This document shows positions 49,690-60,514 of a DNA stretch of 64,000 nucleotides, in pieces. Source of the DNA: Prostheceraeus crozeri (Eukaryota > Platyhelminthes > Polycladida > Euryleptidae); assembly GCA_907163375.1 (NCBI GenBank), contig CAJQUW010016138.1, positions 248,001-312,000 of the forward strand, given 5' to 3'. Position 1 is the first letter of the stretch. Every line of letters begins with the position of its first letter. The translations under genes were made by a program, and so were the position numbers. Under the pieces are notes generated by a model, which did not search any database, was not told where the DNA came from, and saw only the letters and a program-made list of their open reading frames with translations.

Positions 49690-50295
49690 GGTACTCACCT
49701 GTTAACAGATTTGCATACTCTCCTACCTCCTGTGTAACTCTTCTATTCTGATTTGATTCTAGACAAAAATTGATATTTTCAATGAAATTGATGCACTCAC
49801 ACTCAAGGTCGGTGGTTCGATACGGAATGCGGTAACACCCCACAGCGAGCTAGAGTCCGGTCGCTGTATTGTAAACTGGAAGCAGGTGCAACTAACTTCG
49901 ATGTGAGAAGCCTCGGCCACGGGCTTCTGTTCGAGTGTTTCTCTTTAGTGGAAATGCGGCGTAGTTCCAATAATGAGCAGGTGTGCTTCTTTGAAAAAGC
50001 TAAATTCCGCGGATGTAATCAACTTTCAATAATTCGGATACACATTAAGAAATAGTGCTGTACCAGACTAAACAAAATGTACCCGATTTGTGTGACCTAT
50101 GAGTCTCTCACATCCAGTGATTAAAACATGCTTTTCGTAGTCCTTTGAAACAAATAACATCATGTTTTTTTTGATTTTTGGGTTCTTTTTGTTGCATTGT
50201 ATTTCTGTTCTAACAAACATTTTCCATCGTTTTTATTCAGATGAACAATACATAGGGGCCATCCATAAATGATGTCTGCATCGTCACGGAGGGAT
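49690..50295. other. intergenic, no supported gene
   Basis: A GGTGGTTCGATACGG stretch near 49812 resembles a tRNA B box, but no A box or acceptor stem fits. Nothing else is seen. Confidence 0.4.
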
Positions 50296-50299
50296 TTTG

Positions 50300-52800
50300 G
50301 CAGACATTTATAGAATAGAATGCGTTTATTTGATAGATTGAAGATCAATATTGTACGCGTACAGTTTCATATACAATTGAAATGAGGATACATGTATAAA
50401 AGATTAAAGAAAAAAACACATCAAATCATATCAATGGAGCGAAGTCATAACGGATATGCACATACGGACATAGAAAATACATGGCTGCTACATTGTACTG
50501 TTGACCAATTGACAGGTATACGGGAAAATGTTTTTCTTCTTCTCTCATTGCGACAGACTGGAAGTAAGAAGTGAGAGGTAAAAGTCAATCTTTCCGGAAC
50601 ATAGAGATTCAATGGATGCTCTTTATTATATTCAGATTTCATCAGAAAGTCAATAGCAGCCTTTTCAAAAAGGAATTCGATCGCAGCCTCGACCGCATAT
50701 GATACGATGAACTCGAATCTGAAAATTCTGTAACTTTTTAGTGTGCACAGCTTTTAATACAGCATGCGAAAACAGTGACGAAATCAATAAATGGTATACG
50801 TTTATGAGATCATCAACAATCAATATGCAAAATTTGCTTAAAACTCGGATAACATGCAGACGCTGTGACGCTTTTTTGATAACATTTACGATTTGATTTT
50901 CCCATGACAAAGGATCAGTTATGATAAATCACAAAATCCATACTCTACTTGAGACACAAGAAAATACAGATCTATGAGCTGAACAGACGTGATTACTTGA
51001 ATGCTGAAAATAAAGTGTTAAACATTTGGAAATGTTCTGCGAAAGCCCATAACCATTGCACCATTTACCGAAATATATTGATATCTGTCACTAAGAAAAG
51101 TAAGTAACCAGCGTAGGAAGCCATGATCGAAATTCAGCTGGTTCAAATGGTTTATTAGTCTGTGGTGTTTCACTCTATCGAAGGCCTTCGTCATATCTAG
51201 ACAAGATAGATGAGCACCATAGGTTGAAGGCATGTCGACGCGGACACAAAATCTACGATGTCAATTGATGCATTTGTAGTATAGATCCTGATGGCCGAGA
51301 AGCATAATGCTGGGCGCCGTAAGACTCGACAAAAGGTCCTTTTAACCGATGTACAATTAGCTCTTCAAATACTGACAGGATAGAAATAGGTCTGAAATTT
51401 TTGATAGTCAGCTTGTCTTTTCTCGGAACAGGACACACTCCGCATTTCAATAATGATGGAAAGATTTTCTTGGATATCAGATAAGATGCTATCGCCTTGC
51501 AGAGCAAGGAAGCACCTTCTTTGAGTAAGCGGGGACAACAAGATCAGGACCTACAGATTTATGGTGTATAGTCTTGACAAGACATCATAAACATCTTCAC
51601 CAGGTACAGTAGAGTCAAATACTTCATTTGATGACGGCTGTCAATGGACATCATCATTGTGATTGAAATTGCGATAAAACTCATTAGAAAGAGCAGATAA
51701 CAGGGAATGAACTCTACCTAAAGATGAAGACAAGCCACCCAAAGAACTCGATTGACTTTTGTTGCGAATGTTATTTACCATATCCCATGCATGTTTAGTT
51801 GACCTTTTGCAGTTTTGTTGCGCCCAGATCTTTTTTGATTTGACAATCTTCTGCTTGACTTTCACTTTGAAATGCCGATAAGCCGCCTAGTCTTTACGAC
51901 GGTAAGTACTCCAGTTCTTCGATATCATCGCCTTCAAAATTGCAGTCATCCACGGTTCATCCCTGTGGGTTAGAGCAACGTATTCATAAGGAACCTTGCA
52001 TGGTGCCGTGTAATATAGCTCATAAAAATGATGCATCATTCCATCAACTGAGTCTTCATAGTCAAGTATATCAAAATTGTCTGTCGTGATACATTCCAAG
52101 AAACTTGCGATATTAGAGTATCTTTAGTCCCACACCAAGACATATCATTCATCACTGGATAATGAATTCTGATGGTGGTACATAATAAAACACTGCTGTG
52201 GTCGGAATTCCTGCGGGGTGGGCGACAGTAGAGCAGTCTTCGTAATTGTCTGTTAGTTATTCATCCACTCATATGTGAGCAAGAATCGAATTTTGTCTTG
52301 TAGGCTGACGGACTTTGTTCGCAAAATTAAAATCATACATGAAAAATGAAGTAGTTAAGTCATTTAAGTCACCAGTTACCATTATACGTCAATCAGGATA
52401 TTGAGACAGTACATCTTCTAAATCATTTGATACAAAATTTCGTATTTGATTGTGATCTCTAACACACAAGCCAGGAGGAATATGCGTTATATTGTACACC
52501 GTCATCGAAAACCTCAAATATACAATGCAATATGGCTTCTTAATAAGAGAGTTAGGATCATTAATACTGGCGCAGAGCATTTCTCGCACCCATGCGCAAA
52601 CTCCACCACCACGCCTATCAATCGTGTTACTTCGCAAAAATACGAAACCATCCATGGGAAGAAGAAAATCATCTACGTCGCAGCACAACCAAGATTCTGT
52701 CACAAGTACCAAATCCGGTTCGAAGTCAAAAGTCGCAATTCGTCTAACTTATTTAAAATTGATTTGGCTATGACTTTGGAACTTGTGAGCGTTATAACAT
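50300..52800 (-). pseudogene. LINE with ATTCT-type tail, minus strand
   Basis: Read from 52800 downward: endonuclease part (VTESWLCCDVDDFLLPMDGF, then RGGGVCAWVREM, 52389-52712), a spacer, RT palm start (CGVCPVPRKDKLTIKNFRPI then SILSVFEELIVHRL, about 51420), DMTKAFDRVKHHRLINHLNQ (first catalytic Asp, about 51200), and the C-terminal region (LQNFQIRVHRIICGRGCD, about 50700). The 3' end near 50310 is CATTCTATTCTAT. The YxDD motif is not clear. Stops and frame changes are numerous. The 24768-25400 insert has the same tail and a similar C-terminus. Confidence 0.75.
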
Positions 52801-53968
52801 AGCAATTTTTAGTATATGTCATCGATTTTATCATGAATCCTGATTAAGTCATTGTATGATTTTATCTCTCGAAATTTACTCTAACTTTGTATAGATTGTG
52901 CATGAAGATCATGTAATTGAGATTATCATTCCTTGAGAATATACTCACTATTGTTATTATTATCATTATTACTCTCTTAGGTGTATTATTTGGCATCACC
53001 GAAGCAGGACTCGAACTCAAGATCAAAATTAAAACCGATTATTCGGAATACTTCTGGAAGCGACTTGGTACAGTAGGCTACTAAAACAGCTAATCATTTT
53101 TATTAATTCTCTGTTAAAATATCAGACGTCACTTAGTCACGTTAAATGGATCGATAATTGAAATTACGAGAGATAGGGGGCTTGCAAAAGATAAGCGGAT
53201 AACAGCTGATCGATATGTATACCGCTGACAGTCCCAGCAGGCCACATCAAAACACCACACGGAGAAGTGAATAGACACAATTGTCACAGCGATGACGTAC
53301 AATTTTAGCAGACCAGAGACCTCAGCAAAATATTCCGTGAATTTCTCTAAAAAGCCACCGACGGACACTGAGAGAATCCACTCTGCGTTTTCAGACGACT
53401 GACAGTGAATTGAGTGACCTGAGTAAAGGCACGGTAAATCCACAAATAACAGGCAATTGAGCACTCAACGAGATCAGACAATAGTACGACCATGTAGAGC
53501 AGAAATTCCGCAATCCGCCGATCCAAAAATATTGACAAAAGTCGTCCGAAACATCAACCAAAATCAAGAACAAAGACAAATAAGCAAAAGACGTCCGATC
53601 ACAGCCATTGACACTGACTTACGGACTTGCATGGAGGGAGAGGTCAAGGAAATTGCAGACGCCAGGGTTTGAAGTACTTGGTAGCCGACCGGCGTATTCA
53701 AAACCGGTCGGTCGTGGATAGGACAGTGGCTGGCGTCTCTATACCGGTTGGTCATGGCTTTGATCGGTAGACATCATTTGGTCAACTTATGTCATTAGAC
53801 ATTTTCAATTTCCACACAGCATACATGAAATGTATGAAAGGTAGGCCTACATACTCCGTATAAATGAGAGTTATCTATATGTATTGCAATGCAATATTAT
53901 ACAATGTAATTATTTTGTACTTTGATTTCCACTTTGATATCAAGTTTTGTGCGATGAGCAGTTACACG
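52801..53968. other. intergenic, no supported gene
   Basis: AT-rich. CTCGAACTC near 53010 weakly recalls a tRNA-type B box on minus. The short ORFs around 53457-53672 lack any recognisable motif. Confidence 0.4.
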
Positions 53969-54254
53969 AGTAGTAAGGAATCCTCCCAACTGCGCACAGC
54001 GCCCCCCCTCTGGAGCGTGAGCGAGTTGTTCTCGTTCTGGGTTGACCGTCCGTGAGGGTCGTGGTCGACCGTCCTTGTTGGTCTTGGTGTGGCGGTCTAT
54101 GTTTTTGGTGTGTAGGAGTGCTTGTAGGCGCAAGTTGTGTCTAGATTTGGCTTCCTGATGAAAATCTGCGTCGACATGTTGAGTTTCATGGGTCTAGGTG
54201 TCGGTCTTGTGTGCTTTAGGTTGTTTTAAGAGGGTTTTTGGGTGAGAAAATGGC

Positions 54255-54880
54255 TGTAGCGGCTAAACGAAGCCTCGTACGTGAAAATGGACGGCGGATT
54301 TGAGCTTTTTGGCCAATTTTGGGCCTGGAAGAGCTGTTTCCAGCGTCATAGGGCAAAGACCGAAGAACTTCGACCCCCTCCCTCGGCAGCGTTTCTTCCA
54401 ACTTTGGTTCTAGAAATGGTAGAGAGTCGTGCAATAGCTCGTTTGAAAGCTAAGAGTGCTACAAATTCATTGGAAAGCACAATTTGGCCACACCTTCCTT
54501 TGCTGAAGCTTGAGAGTGACATTAAGACTTTTGATCATGTTAGAGAGCCGTCAGAGGTTTAATTGGTCAGTTTTGGTCTGTAGCGGCTAAACGAAAACTC
54601 GTACGTTAAAATGGACGGCGGATTTGAGCTTTTTGACCAATTTTGGGTCTTGGGGACTTGCTTCCCAAAGTCGTAGGCCAAAGAACGAAGAACTTCGATC
54701 CCCCCCCCCTCGGCAGCGTTTCTTCCAACTTTGGTTCTAGAGATCGTAGAAAGTCGTGCAATAGCTCGTTTGAAAGCTAAGAGTGCCACAAATTCATTGG
54801 AAAGCACAGTTTGCCTTCCTTTGCTGAAGCTTGAGAGTGACATTGAGACTTTTGGTCATGTTAGAGAGCTGTCAGAGGTT
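54255..54880. repeat. subterminal tandem repeats of copy R
   Basis: Two units of about 305 bp (54255-54560 and 54577-54880) share GCTGTAGCGGCTAAACGAAG-type starts, AAAATGGACGGCGGATTTGA, CTCGGCAGCGTTTCTTCCAA, AGCTCGTTTGAAAGCTAAGA and GCTTGAGAGTGACATT. The CTCGGCAGCG...TTGGTTCT part matches the end repeats of copy L in inverted orientation. Confidence 0.75.
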
Positions 54881-54970
54881 GAGTTTTGTGCTTTGGGCTC
54901 CAGCGGGCGAACGAAGCAACGGACGAGAAAACTGAGACCAGATTTGGAATCAGCGTCAAATATTGGATAA

Positions 54971-55065
54971 CCAATGTCTTCCCCCTCCTATCGATTGCAT
55001 ATTCACAGGATATATAAGTACGAGTCCGGGAGAGGAATCTCACTAAGTTGAGAAACTGACTACAG
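54971..55065 (+). promoter_or_regulatory. gene B promoter and leader exon (copy R)
   Basis: CCAAT at 54971, TATATAAG at 55011, and a leader ending CTACAG before the donor GTAAGTC at 55066. Copy L shares the TATA box and donor in the same places. Confidence 0.55.
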
Positions 55066-55688
55066 GTAAGTCGTTTCTCTTGAGCTCCGATATCGGACTT
55101 TTGACTTTTCATTGCTGATATCAGCTAAGGTGTCAGACTTATAGGTTAGTCAGTATAGCATGACTGACCATTTGATGATAGTAGGCTAGGCCGAAATCTT
55201 CAAACGGCTATAACTTTGCTTCTACAAGTCCTTTAGACTTGATTCAAAAAACGTTTGACAGCTCATGATGTGCTGTAGGTAATAGTCTACTTATAAACGT
55301 TTTATGAGTAGTACTAAAATACTGAAAATTTTAAATTCATGTTTAATGATGATGATTAAAGTTTTTGAATAAAAAGCAGTCGTTTATGAGCCTCTGCGAC
55401 TTGGGACGTTTCTTCTTGTAAATAACTCCACCGGTTTTCATGTCAAAATCGGGGCCCGGATACCAACACAGTGACCTGACGCAATCCCTGTCCGCCCGAG
55501 GTTGGATTTGTGGGTCGATACGCCTTGGAGCTGGGATAACATCCCCTCTTAGTAATGCCTGCAACGGATTCAAGAGCCTAACGCCTAGACGACTGCTATC
55601 AAATGGTTGGGGACTTAGTCTTTCAATGCATATCAGCAAGTAGTATCCTATAAACACTTGCTATCAAATTTTTACTCTATCTTTACAG
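55066..55688 (+). other. 5'UTR intron of gene B (copy R)
   Basis: Donor GTAAGT at 55066; acceptor TCTATCTTTACAG ending at 55688, 10 nt before the gene B ATG. The interior has CCGATATCGG near the donor side, which copy L also has (CCCGATATCGGG). Confidence 0.55.
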
Positions 55689-55698
55689 AATCGTCACT

Positions 55699-56960
55699 AT
55701 GACTAAAATGATTAATGCGAGAATGCTCATCGGCAAGTGTAGCTGTGGCCGTATTGCCAGAGGCAGCGAGCTGAAGAAACATATTAAAAAGGGGACGGTG
55801 GGCGAGCAGGTGAGGAAAGTGTTGTTGAGTGTGTGTGCATCACAAGGTAGTATTTGAGGATGGGAGTGATGTAGAGTTCATTAGGAACCATAGCCAGTCA
55901 CCTAGTGGCAATATTAGTATGCAGAGGTTTAAGTCGTGGTTTGAGGGAGTTTGATGGACATGGAAGAGGTGAGAGTTGCAGTGGCGACGATTGAGGATGC
56001 GGTGGAAAGAAAGTATTAACCAAGGCGACTGATGAGGGTGTGAGTGAGGAAGAAGTAGAAATGAGAGGGAACATCAAGAAGCCTGATGTTGATGTTGATT
56101 TGGATGACGTGTTGGAGGAATTTTTTGGGAACATTAATGATCTTGAGGAGAAGGGGAAGGATGAGGAAAAGGAAGTGGGTAAACCGTTGGCAGCATCATC
56201 GCCTCGGAGGGATGAAGGGAACACAAGGGATGAATATGTGAGGATGAAGGATCGATTGAGGGCGGTTGAGGAGAAGAATAAAGTACTAGTGATGCGGCAT
56301 GAGAAGTTGACTGCGAAGGCTGAAGGGTATAAGGTGACGACAGAAGAGTTGGAAAGTATGAGGCAGAAGGAGAAAGAGTGGATGGTGGAAAGGAGTGAGT
56401 TGATGAAGAAAGCAAGTTTGGTGAGTAGTCTGCAGGCGAATTTGTTGAGGAAGGATGATGAGATAGATCGGATGCGAAGTGTGGTGAAGGAGACAGAGGA
56501 GGTGAAGGGCGTGAACAAGAGGTTGGTGGCTGAAGTAGAGCGACTGTATGAGCGTGAGAAGTGTAGAAAAAGAAGAGTGTATGAAGTCCATCTTCCCCTC
56601 CTCCAGAATAATGCTTGTGACGCACCGACGATAACGAGCGACCCAAACCAGACGCAGCAGTGCTATGAGGGCGACGGAGTCCGATGTCTACACATGAATA
56701 TGGACATTACTGGCGAGCTTAAGGACTTCGTCGTCCGAAAAGTCCCGAAGAAGGCTCCCAGTAAGTTGCTTCAACATGATCATTTCTCCACCGCTTCTAA
56801 TCTACTATTCTTTTCCTTTCAGAGTTTTTACATCAGCGGTTGTAGGATCTTTTGATCCCGAGAACATCCCAAACGGTTCTTTTAAGGGCAACACGGAGCA
56901 AGAGTGATAGTACCTCTTCGTAGTTTACTCTGGATAGACTTCGGTCTGACCGAATCTATC
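55699..56960 (+). pseudogene. gene B, zinc-binding/coiled-coil protein (copy R)
   Basis: ATG at 55699 opens with CSCGRIARGSELKKHIKK, the same Cys/His motif as copy L, and breaks after about 50 codons. From 56040 a long open frame to 56770 encodes an acidic linker (VDVDLDDVLEEFFGNINDLE) and about 120 residues of strongly heptad-like coiled coil (LRAVEEKNKVLVMRHEKLTA, ELMKKASLVSSLQANLLRKD), then a Cys-containing C-terminal part (CYEGDGVRCLHMNM). A donor (CCCAGTAAGTTG, 56760) and an acceptor (CCTTTCAG, 56820) lead to the last exon, with the tail module degraded by stops. Frameshifts near 55850-56040 show it is broken. Confidence 0.55.
56857..56960 (+). repeat. tail module, copy 1 (behind gene B, R), degraded
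   Basis: It starts PENIPNG like the module in copy L, then hits two stops. The nucleotide match continues to GAATCTATC. Confidence 0.5.
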
Positions 56961-57002
56961 ACATAATTAGAAAGACTGAGTCATGTCTTTGTATCAGAGA
57001 AG

Positions 57003-57010
57003 TATATAAA
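57003..57010 (+). promoter_or_regulatory. TATA box of gene C (copy R)
   Basis: TATATAAA, 38 bp before the gene C ATG at 57048. The counterpart in copy L is 3402-3409. Confidence 0.55.
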
Positions 57011-57047
57011 CCATTGCCTCTCTTTCATTTTCATTCTGTACCCCATC

Positions 57048-57312
57048 ATGAAAACACCTAAGACGACAGTCAGCTCTCCTGACAAGCCTTGGCTTAAACC
57101 GAGAAACTTGTTTCATGTGTTTGTACAGATGGAGGAGCAAGAGCGAATATTCAATAATCTTGCTCGAATTGGCTCATCAACAACTGACGATGATGCCAAT
57201 TCAACAGAGTGGGGTATATACCGCCCTCTAACATTCGGACGGTAGTAGAGGAGGTCGATGCCGCTGACATAGAGAGATTAAAAGTCTCTCTCAGCGGAAT
57301 CGGCCAAATCTA
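57048..57312 (+). pseudogene. gene C, small protein (copy R)
   Basis: It begins MKTPKTTVSSPDKPWLKPRN, with a later FNNLARIG motif and an acidic Asp stretch, matching the 90-residue gene C of copy L. A frame change near 57220 leads to VVEEVDAADIERLKVSLSGI in another frame, the counterpart of the VEVDAATMERVQDSLSRIG end in copy L. It stops at TAA (57310-57312). One frameshift makes it a pseudogene. Function unknown. Confidence 0.55.
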
Positions 57313-57327
57313 AGTCTGTATTCATAT

Positions 57328-57490
57328 CCCGAGAACGAACCAACAGCCTTTTTAAAGACCACCATGGGGCAAAATATGATAGTACCTCCACGTGGTTTGC
57401 CCTGGACAGACTTCGGTCTGACTGAATCCATCATACAAATAAAAAAAATCACAAAGTTGTATCTGCTATCAGTCAACTTAAACGTTTCAT
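57328..57490 (+). repeat. tail module, copy 2 (behind gene C, R)
   Basis: One open frame reads PENEPTAFLKTTMGQNMIVP, PRGLPWTDFGLTESII and LYLLSVNLNVSC, then TAA. Amino acids are better conserved than bases relative to copy L, which fits coding selection. Confidence 0.65.
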
Positions 57491-57528
57491 GTTAAGGAGA
57501 ATTTTGGTATAATACTTCCTTCTGACAG

Positions 57529-57681
57529 GCGTTCTCTTTTGAGACGGCGGTGAAGTTCGCAGGAAAGGGTGTTGCTCGGGACTATGGTATACCTCAGTCG
57601 GCTTATTCCTCTGTGCTCATGTTAAGCAGCATCTACGATTGCTCACAATGTAGCATTCTGACCGTCATGGATGACACTTAG
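57529..57681 (+). other. candidate terminal exon after gene C
   Basis: Preceded by a 3' splice site (CTTCCTTCTGACAG, ending at 57528), this 51-codon frame (ETAVKFAGKGVARDYGIPQS, YSSVLMLSSIYDCSQCSIL) ends in TAG. A shorter related frame is at 2767-2880 on minus in copy L. The donor is not clear. Confidence 0.35.
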
Positions 57682-58006
57682 CCATCTGTCAAAGGTTTCC
57701 TTATACATTCTCCATTGGATGCGTTACTTGAGAATGATCTAAGAGTTCTTTTAAGAACTGCCTCTATCACTGAGGTTAAATGATGAAGGGATGAAACGGG
57801 AGGCCACTCTTACGCCACACGTATACAAAATCACTTTCTATCTTCCGTAATGGTGCGATCTCTTTTGATAGAAAAATCGACCGATAATAAATGTGATAAC
57901 TAGCCCCATATCTAAATTCCTCCATTTATTTCCATTTCTAGATAAATACATTGCAAAACAGAGACATGTAGTATGTAGGTTTGTTTACAATTGAAGCACA
58001 TATACT
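57682..58006. other. spacer, no recognised gene
   Basis: Still similar to copy L up to about 57740 (CTTATACATTCTCCATTGGA vs a matching minus block near 2700). Nothing coding is supported. Confidence 0.4.
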
Positions 58007-58267
58007 TTATAGCGAGGAAAAGTCAAGTGGAAGAACCTTCAAGTCATTGTAGACTTTGTAGCACCTTGGACGTCTAGGGGCAGGGGCATCTGGCGCTCTT
58101 CTCACGCGCGTTGTTTTTGGCGTAAAATCACCATTACTTCGCACAGCTTGCACAATCTTGCCTCTATCACAAGTCTCTTTCTGATCACACTTGTCTTAGT
58201 CCGACTCGTCGACCACTTCAAAGATTTTATTGAAGATGTCTAAGGCGGGAGATGTACCTTCCGTCAT
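58007..58267 (-). pseudogene. small Cys-rich/Pro-rich protein E1
   Basis: ATG at 58267 on minus, 40 bp downstream of a TATA-like ACATATAAACG (about 58307-58317), opens MTEGTSPALDIFNKIFEVVD and stops at TAA (58196-58198). The same frame continues with DKCDQKETCDRGKIVQAV, a Pro/Arg-rich stretch (RVRRAPDAPAPRRPR) and ends at TAA (58007-58009). The Cys motif CDQKETCD is shared with the divergent E2 ORF. Unrecognised, possibly metal-binding. The internal stop is probably a mutation. Confidence 0.45.
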
Positions 58268-58430
58268 GAGATAGATAAGAATGAGAAGTGTTTCAATTTT
58301 CTGACGTTTATATGTTTTTCAACAATGAATTCCTCAACAATCAATCAGAATGATTCTAATTTAGATGAAGACTACATAAGTCGGAAGATTGTAGCACTCT
58401 TATTCACATTACACGAGCTAGCACGCCACG

Positions 58431-58556
58431 ATGACAAACTCAGAAACACCATGTAGTTGTGTGATTGTCAATGAGTGTTGTGATGAAGACAAGTGTGATC
58501 AGAAGGAAACCTGCGACAAAGGCAAGACTGTAAGAATTGTCAGTATACGTCAATAA
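58431..58556 (+). CDS. small Cys-rich ORF E2, truncated at the PLE junction
   Basis: This 41-residue frame begins MTNSETPCSCVIVNECCDED and continues DKCDQKETCDKGKTVRIVS, then stops where PLE 3 begins. Fourteen of fifteen residues across DKCDQKETCDxGK and its neighbours match the minus-strand E1 ORF, 230 bp away and facing the other way. The C-terminal part is probably lost to the PLE. Seven Cys in 41 residues suggest metal binding. Unrecognised. Confidence 0.45.
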   Translation: MTNSETPCSCVIVNECCDEDKCDQKETCDKGKTVRIVSIRQ

Positions 58557-58610
58557 AACAGCCAACCATACTAATTATGTTCCTTTGCGCCCAATAATTA
58601 GTATGGTTGG
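58541..58610. repeat. 19-bp inverted repeat at the 5' end of PLE 3
   Basis: CAGCCAACCATACTAATTA and its complement flank a 17-bp loop (TGTTCCTTTGCGCCCAA). The right arm and loop are PLE coding sequence, and the left arm is a snap-back copy. Confidence 0.75.
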
Positions 58611-59956
58611 CTGTTTATTTGCTCCATTGTCTCGTTATTTGGCAGACGTATTCAAGCCTCTCTCAACACAAGGTTCTTCTTATCTGCAAAACTCAGAGGA
58701 TTTTGTACAAAAAGTATCAAGAGTGGAGAGTATACATGAAGGTCAAATCCTCAGTTTTGATGTAAACTCTTTGTTTACGAATGTTCCGATTTCTGAGACA
58801 CTTGTAATCCTACGAGGGCTGTTAACTGGTGATCCTTCTCTTGCCATGAGAAATAAACTCTGCATTGATGAGTTGCTGCGCGCTTGACTGAGTTAGTTTT
58901 GAAGCGTGCTTATTTCCAACATGAGAATATGTTGCTCATTCAGAAAGAAGGAGTAAGCATGGGAAGCAGCCTCGGTCCGGTGGTGGCCAACATCTACATG
59001 ACTTACTTTGAAGAAGAACTATTCTTGCAAGCGGCCTCGAATAATATTCCTACTCCGGCAGTGTGGTACCGCTACGTTGACGATATCTTTTTACAGTGGA
59101 GAAATAATGAAGGAGAGTTGGAGAGGCTTCTCCATTTTGCGAACGTCCTACGTGAAAGCATAACATTTTCCGTCGAACAGGAAGATCAACGTCGATTACC
59201 CTTTTTGGATGTATTGATCGATTTGTCAAACGACACTGTGCGGTTTTCAGTTTATAGAAAGCCTACTCACTCCGACCGTTACCTCCGCCATGACTTTTGC
59301 CATCCTGGTGGGACATTCCGGAGCACTACACGTTCTCTTACTACTCGAGCAGAAAGTGTCTGTTCGGTTGATGCTCGTGAAGGTGAACTGGTGCATATCA
59401 ACAAGGCCCTACAAGACAGTGGTTACTAGGAAGCGAAATAAACAGGTTCTCTTGTCGTCCAGAAAATCTGATTGATCAAGAAAGTCCTGCTGAGCCGCTA
59501 CATTCTGGCGTTTATCTCCCTTACGTTGCCAAGGTCACGGAGAAGATCGTCAGTGTTTTGCACAATGTGGGTGTTCAAGTGGCATCAAGACCGGTCCAGA
59601 CTCTACGATCGCTTCTGGGAAAGAAAAGACCAGCACCACCTCTACAGCTCGGTGTTGTTTACTTCTTAGAGTGTGCTGACTGCGACTGGAAGTATGTGGG
59701 TGAGATACAAAGGCCAATTGAGGAGAGAAAGAAGGAGCATAAGTGTGCAGTCCGCAACATCGATGTACAGAGGTCAGAGGTGGCGAAGCATGTGCACCAG
59801 CATCAACATCGTTTAGACTTTGAAGGTCATCGCGTAATAGACCGTGAAGAGAACTGGCGCAAACGGGTTACAAAGCAGGCTCTATGGACCAGGCGCTTTG
59901 GCAGCAGTAACAAACCGAAGTGTGATGTCAGTGCCAGCTGGGACAGACTGTTTTAA
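58560..59956 (+). pseudogene. PLE 3 reverse transcriptase and GIY-YIG endonuclease
   Basis: RT motifs in order: PLRPIISMVGCLFAPLSRYL (about 58580), FDVNSLFTNVP (first Asp, about 58757), QKEGVSMGSSLGPVVANIYM (about 58940), YVDDIFLQW (about 59075), LPFLDVLIDL and YRKPTHSDRYL. Endonuclease: VVYFLECADCDWKYVGEIQR (about 59653-59712) with EERKKEHK, and RKRVTKQALWTRRFG near the end. Frame changes at about 58885 and between 59330 and 59560 inactivate it. Compared with PLE 1 it retains more of the palm. The CADC pair upstream of YVG is typical of PLE endonucleases. Confidence 0.85.
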
Positions 59957-60514
59957 GTTTCACCACCAGTTGTTTTTAATTTTTTGTTTTTTTTTCATTT
60001 ATTTATTTATTTTTTGACGATTTCTTCATCTAGTATTAGTACTATCTAGCTATTTATAGTATTGCATGTTCAGTATTGTTTAGTAGTAAGTATTATGTAG
60101 ATTCTTTCTTGAATTTGTTTTGAGATAACTTTATTATATTTCCTCTTTGTGGTTGTGATTCTTTGCTTTTAGTTTTACTCTTTCAGTATTATTCGTTGGA
60201 ATTCAGTGTTGCATTATTTATTCACCTTTTTTTCATCACTTTGGTCTTGCCTATTGGTCAATTTTTTGTGTGATTTAGTCTTAATGCAGGCCTATGTAAT
60301 TGTCATTCAGTTTTGATCTTTCAACCTATGACTGGTTGAATGACCTTTGAGCTTGGTTTTTCATTGACATTCCTCCTATTATGTTAGTTAGTATTGTGTT
60401 GTTCATTAGATGTTAACAGGCTCTTTTGTTTGCTACCATGTAAGTGTCAATCCGACTGATATCGCTGTGATTTCATGTGAGATGTGTTAATCGTTGATTC
60501 AACAATACAGCGCA

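Noticed and set aside
49795-49870. tRNA or tRNA-derived SINE from GGTGGTTCGATACGG
   Set aside because: A B-box-like string is present, but no A box at the right distance and no acceptor pairing.
52975-53030. tRNA-like B box on minus (GAGTTCGAGTCCTGC)
   Set aside because: No cloverleaf or A box upstream; too little to call a SINE.
55898-56646. Minus-strand Ser/Phe/Pro-rich ORFs over gene B of copy R
   Set aside because: They are antisense to the coiled-coil frame; the minus-strand homology to copy L gene B is absent, the plus-strand one is clear.
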